From positions 1-14,972 of the forward strand of contig DASPKS010000213.1 of NCBI GenBank assembly GCA_035628035.1: DNA of 14,972 bases. Reading direction: 5' to 3'. This DNA is from DASPKS01 sp035628035. Lineage in GTDB: Bacteria; Bacteroidota; Rhodothermia; Rhodothermales; Rubricoccaceae. This document shows positions 13,824 through 14,972 of this stretch, in pieces (position 1 is the first letter of the stretch; each line of letters starts with the position of its first letter). The notes below the pieces were generated by a model. It did no database searches and had not been told where the DNA came from. It saw only the letters and a program-made list of their open reading frames with translations. Made by a program: the position numbers and the translations under genes.

Positions 13824-13861
13824 CATCCACAGAAACGGAAACCGCCTCCAAACCGGCTCAC
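13824..13861 (-). promoter_or_regulatory. Shared upstream element, copy 2 (T9SS cargo gene at 10116-13757)
   Basis: This 38-base block is identical at 31 positions to the one at 3844-3881. The cores on the minus strand are GTGAGCCG, GGCGGTTTCCGTT and CTGTGGA. It lies 66 bases before the start, against 25 for copy 1. The variable spacing argues for a promoter or transcription-level site rather than a translation signal. Its role is inferred. Confidence 0.5.
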
Positions 13862-13912
13862 GCGTCGTCGGCCTCATTCCCTCAAACCACCTGCCCTCTC
13901 TACCGCAGCGGC

Positions 13913-14587
13913 CTACTCTTCGAGCAGTCCCAGTGCCCGGCCGAGGTCGCGCGCGGCCGGGGTGACGATCTGGCCCGGCCGGAGGCGCAGCTTCTTCTTG
14001 AGGAGGCGGGCCTGCCGCACGTCGTTCTCCGTCACCACGCGGCCCTCCACCGTCAGCGGTCCATCGGCCACCGTTCGCGCGGCAGGGGAGGAGGGCGGCC
14101 CGTTCACGTTCAGCCCCGGCAGCCACCGGGCGGTGCTCGCGCCGCCACCCGCCCGCGCGACAGCGCGGTCGACGACGGCCTCGGCCCGCTCGCCCTTCGC
14201 GACGGGCACGTCGAGCAACACCACGCGGCCGACGGCGAGGGCGACGCGCTGCCCCTCGGCGAGGCTCCACGCGCGGAGGAGGCCGTTGGGAAGGAGGAGG
14301 GAGGGGAGGAGCGGCCGCGGATCGGGCGCGGATCGGGTGCCCTGCGGACCGCGCAGCTGGAGCCGCGTGTTCGTGCCGAGCATCTCGCGGTCTACGGCGT
14401 CGAGGAAGAGGGCGAGCGCAGCGCCGGGCCTGGCCTCCACCGAGAGCCGGACCTCGCCGTTCACCACGACCTCCACGCGCTCGGTCCCGCGCAGCGCATA
14501 CCCCGCGCCGAAGAGGGCGGCGACGGCCTCGGGCGGGAGCGTGGCGTGCGAGCGCGCGAGGCGGATCGGGATCGCGTCGGGGCGCAT
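13913..14587 (-). CDS. PduL-like (phosphate propanoyltransferase-related) protein with degenerate metal site
   Basis: The protein has 224 residues, close to the usual PduL length. The start ATG (14587-14585) shares its A with the TGA of the upstream isomerase gene (TGATG), so translation is probably coupled. The N-terminal segment 'I.RSHATLPPEAVAALFGAGYAL' (H14, residues 6-32) matches the PduL 'SNRHVHLSQED...LFG.GY.L' region, and DREMLGTNTRLQLRGPQGT matches the second PduL core segment. Of the four His that bind metal in PduL, only H14 appears to remain: T16 replaces the second, and the region corresponding to RHIHM reads LLRAWS. The C-terminal 45 residues (VTENDVRQA...LRLRPGQIVTPAARDLGRALGL) form a small module that I recall from microcompartment-associated proteins such as EutQ. 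An acyl-phosphate transferase role is therefore doubtful. The alternative is a regulatory or structural relative. The family call is by motif only. Confidence 0.6.
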   Translation of the reverse strand: MRPDAIPIRLARSHATLPPEAVAALFGAGYALRGTERVEVVVNGEVRLSVEARPGAALALFLDAVDREMLGTNTRLQLRGPQGTRSAPDPRPLLPSLLLPNGLLRAWSLAEGQRVALAVGRVVLLDVPVAKGERAEAVVDRAVARAGGGASTARWLPGLNVNGPPSSPAARTVADGPLTVEGRVVTENDVRQARLLKKKLRLRPGQIVTPAARDLGRALGLLEE

Positions 14588-14972
14588 CAGTCGCCGCGCT
14601 GGAACCGCGCCTCCACGTCGAGGAGCTTCTGGACGCGGGCCGCGTGGCGGCCCCCCTCGAACGGCGTCGCGAGGAACTCGGCCAGCACGCGCTTGCACGC
14701 CTCCACCCCCATCGTGCGTGTGCCGAGCGTGAGGACGTTGGCGTCGTTGTGGGCGCGGGCGTTGAACGCGCTGAAGACGTCGGGGCAGAGGGCGGCCCGC
14801 ACGCCCGGCACCTTGTTGCACACCATCGCCGAGCCGACGCCGACGCCGTCGAGCATCAGCCCGTACCGGGCGCCGCCGCTCTGGACGAGCCGCGCCACGG
14901 CGAAGGCGAAGTCGGGGTAGTCGACGGCGTCCTCGCCGTCGGTGCCGACGTCGGTCACGGCCCAGCCGAGGC
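14587..14972 (-). CDS. rpiB: RpiB/LacA/LacB-family sugar-phosphate isomerase (5' end outside window)
   Basis: The C-terminal 128 residues are visible, and the frame runs open to the right edge (L-G-W-A before the GTG at 14958, which is therefore not the start). RpiB features seen are DVGTDGEDAVDYPDFA, the phosphate-loop GVGVG followed by MVCNKVPGVRAAL, AHNDANVLTLGTR with the ring-opening His, and EGGRHAARV with the phosphate-binding Arg residues. The family interconverts aldose and ketose phosphates such as ribose-5-P and ribulose-5-P in the cytoplasm. The Cys that acts as base in E. coli RpiB (ICGTGVG) is replaced by Asp here (LDGVGVG). I recall this variant from RpiB-like proteins of microcompartment loci, which would suit the PduL-like gene coupled behind it. 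The substrate may therefore differ from ribose-5-phosphate. Confidence 0.88.
   Translation of the reverse strand, partial: LGWAVTDVGTDGEDAVDYPDFAFAVARLVQSGGARYGLMLDGVGVGSAMVCNKVPGVRAALCPDVFSAFNARAHNDANVLTLGTRTMGVEACKRVLAEFLATPFEGGRHAARVQKLLDVEARFQRGD

Noticed and set aside
13758..14270. N-terminal extension of the large cargo gene
   Set aside because: It overlaps the PduL-like gene and would bury the signal peptide; the ATG at 13757 is the sensible start.
14588..14821. Extension of the PduL-like gene into the isomerase gene
   Set aside because: The ATG overlapping the upstream stop codon (TGATG) gives a normal-length protein, and the extension is low-complexity shadow sequence.

Overview
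The window is high-GC DNA (roughly 70 % by eye) from a bacterium of the Bacteroidota/Rhodothermota side, most likely a Rhodothermia relative such as the Rubricoccus/Rubrivirga group. The evidence is threefold: three secreted proteins end in a type IX secretion (T9SS, type A) sorting domain, an ECF sigma factor of the TIGR02999 type is paired with a membrane Ser/Thr kinase carrying TPRs, and clear Shine-Dalgarno sites are scarce. The genus call is inference. Coding density is very high, no non-coding stretch exceeds about 160 bases, and I see no tRNA, rRNA, CRISPR array or insertion sequence.

Layout: (1) 1-1818 (+), the 3' part of a Ser/Thr kinase with a transmembrane segment and a TPR domain, cut by the left edge. 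(2) 1839-5026 (-), two T9SS cargo genes: upstream a 360-aa propeller-like protein, then a clear intrinsic terminator, then a 659-aa beta-repeat protein. (3) 5151-8206 (+), an ECF sigma factor followed after 2 bases by a second full-length kinase-TM-TPR protein, paralogous to the one at the left edge. (4) 8284-10091 (+), a lipoprotein of the PQQ glucose/sorbosone dehydrogenase fold overlapping a small lipoprotein cytochrome c (ATGA), probably a dehydrogenase with its electron acceptor. (5) 10116-13757 (-), a 1213-aa secreted protein built of seven HAF repeats, a CSLREA motif, a parallel beta-helix and a T9SS tail. (6) 13913-14972 (-), a diverged PduL-like protein translationally coupled to an RpiB-type sugar-phosphate isomerase that runs off the right edge.

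How the parts fit: the sigma/kinase pair looks like a signalling module in which an extracytoplasmic TPR domain could control a cytoplasmic kinase that in turn acts on the sigma factor. The sigma factor has lost the usual acidic residues of region 2.2 and carries Asn-Thr-Thr-Ala there, which fits activation by Thr phosphorylation as established for EcfP/PknT. The T9SS cargo genes share an upstream DNA element (two strong copies, one weak) that could be a common promoter or leader. The RpiB/PduL-like pair resembles genes of bacterial microcompartment loci, but the PduL-like protein has lost most metal-binding histidines, and no shell gene is visible in this window.
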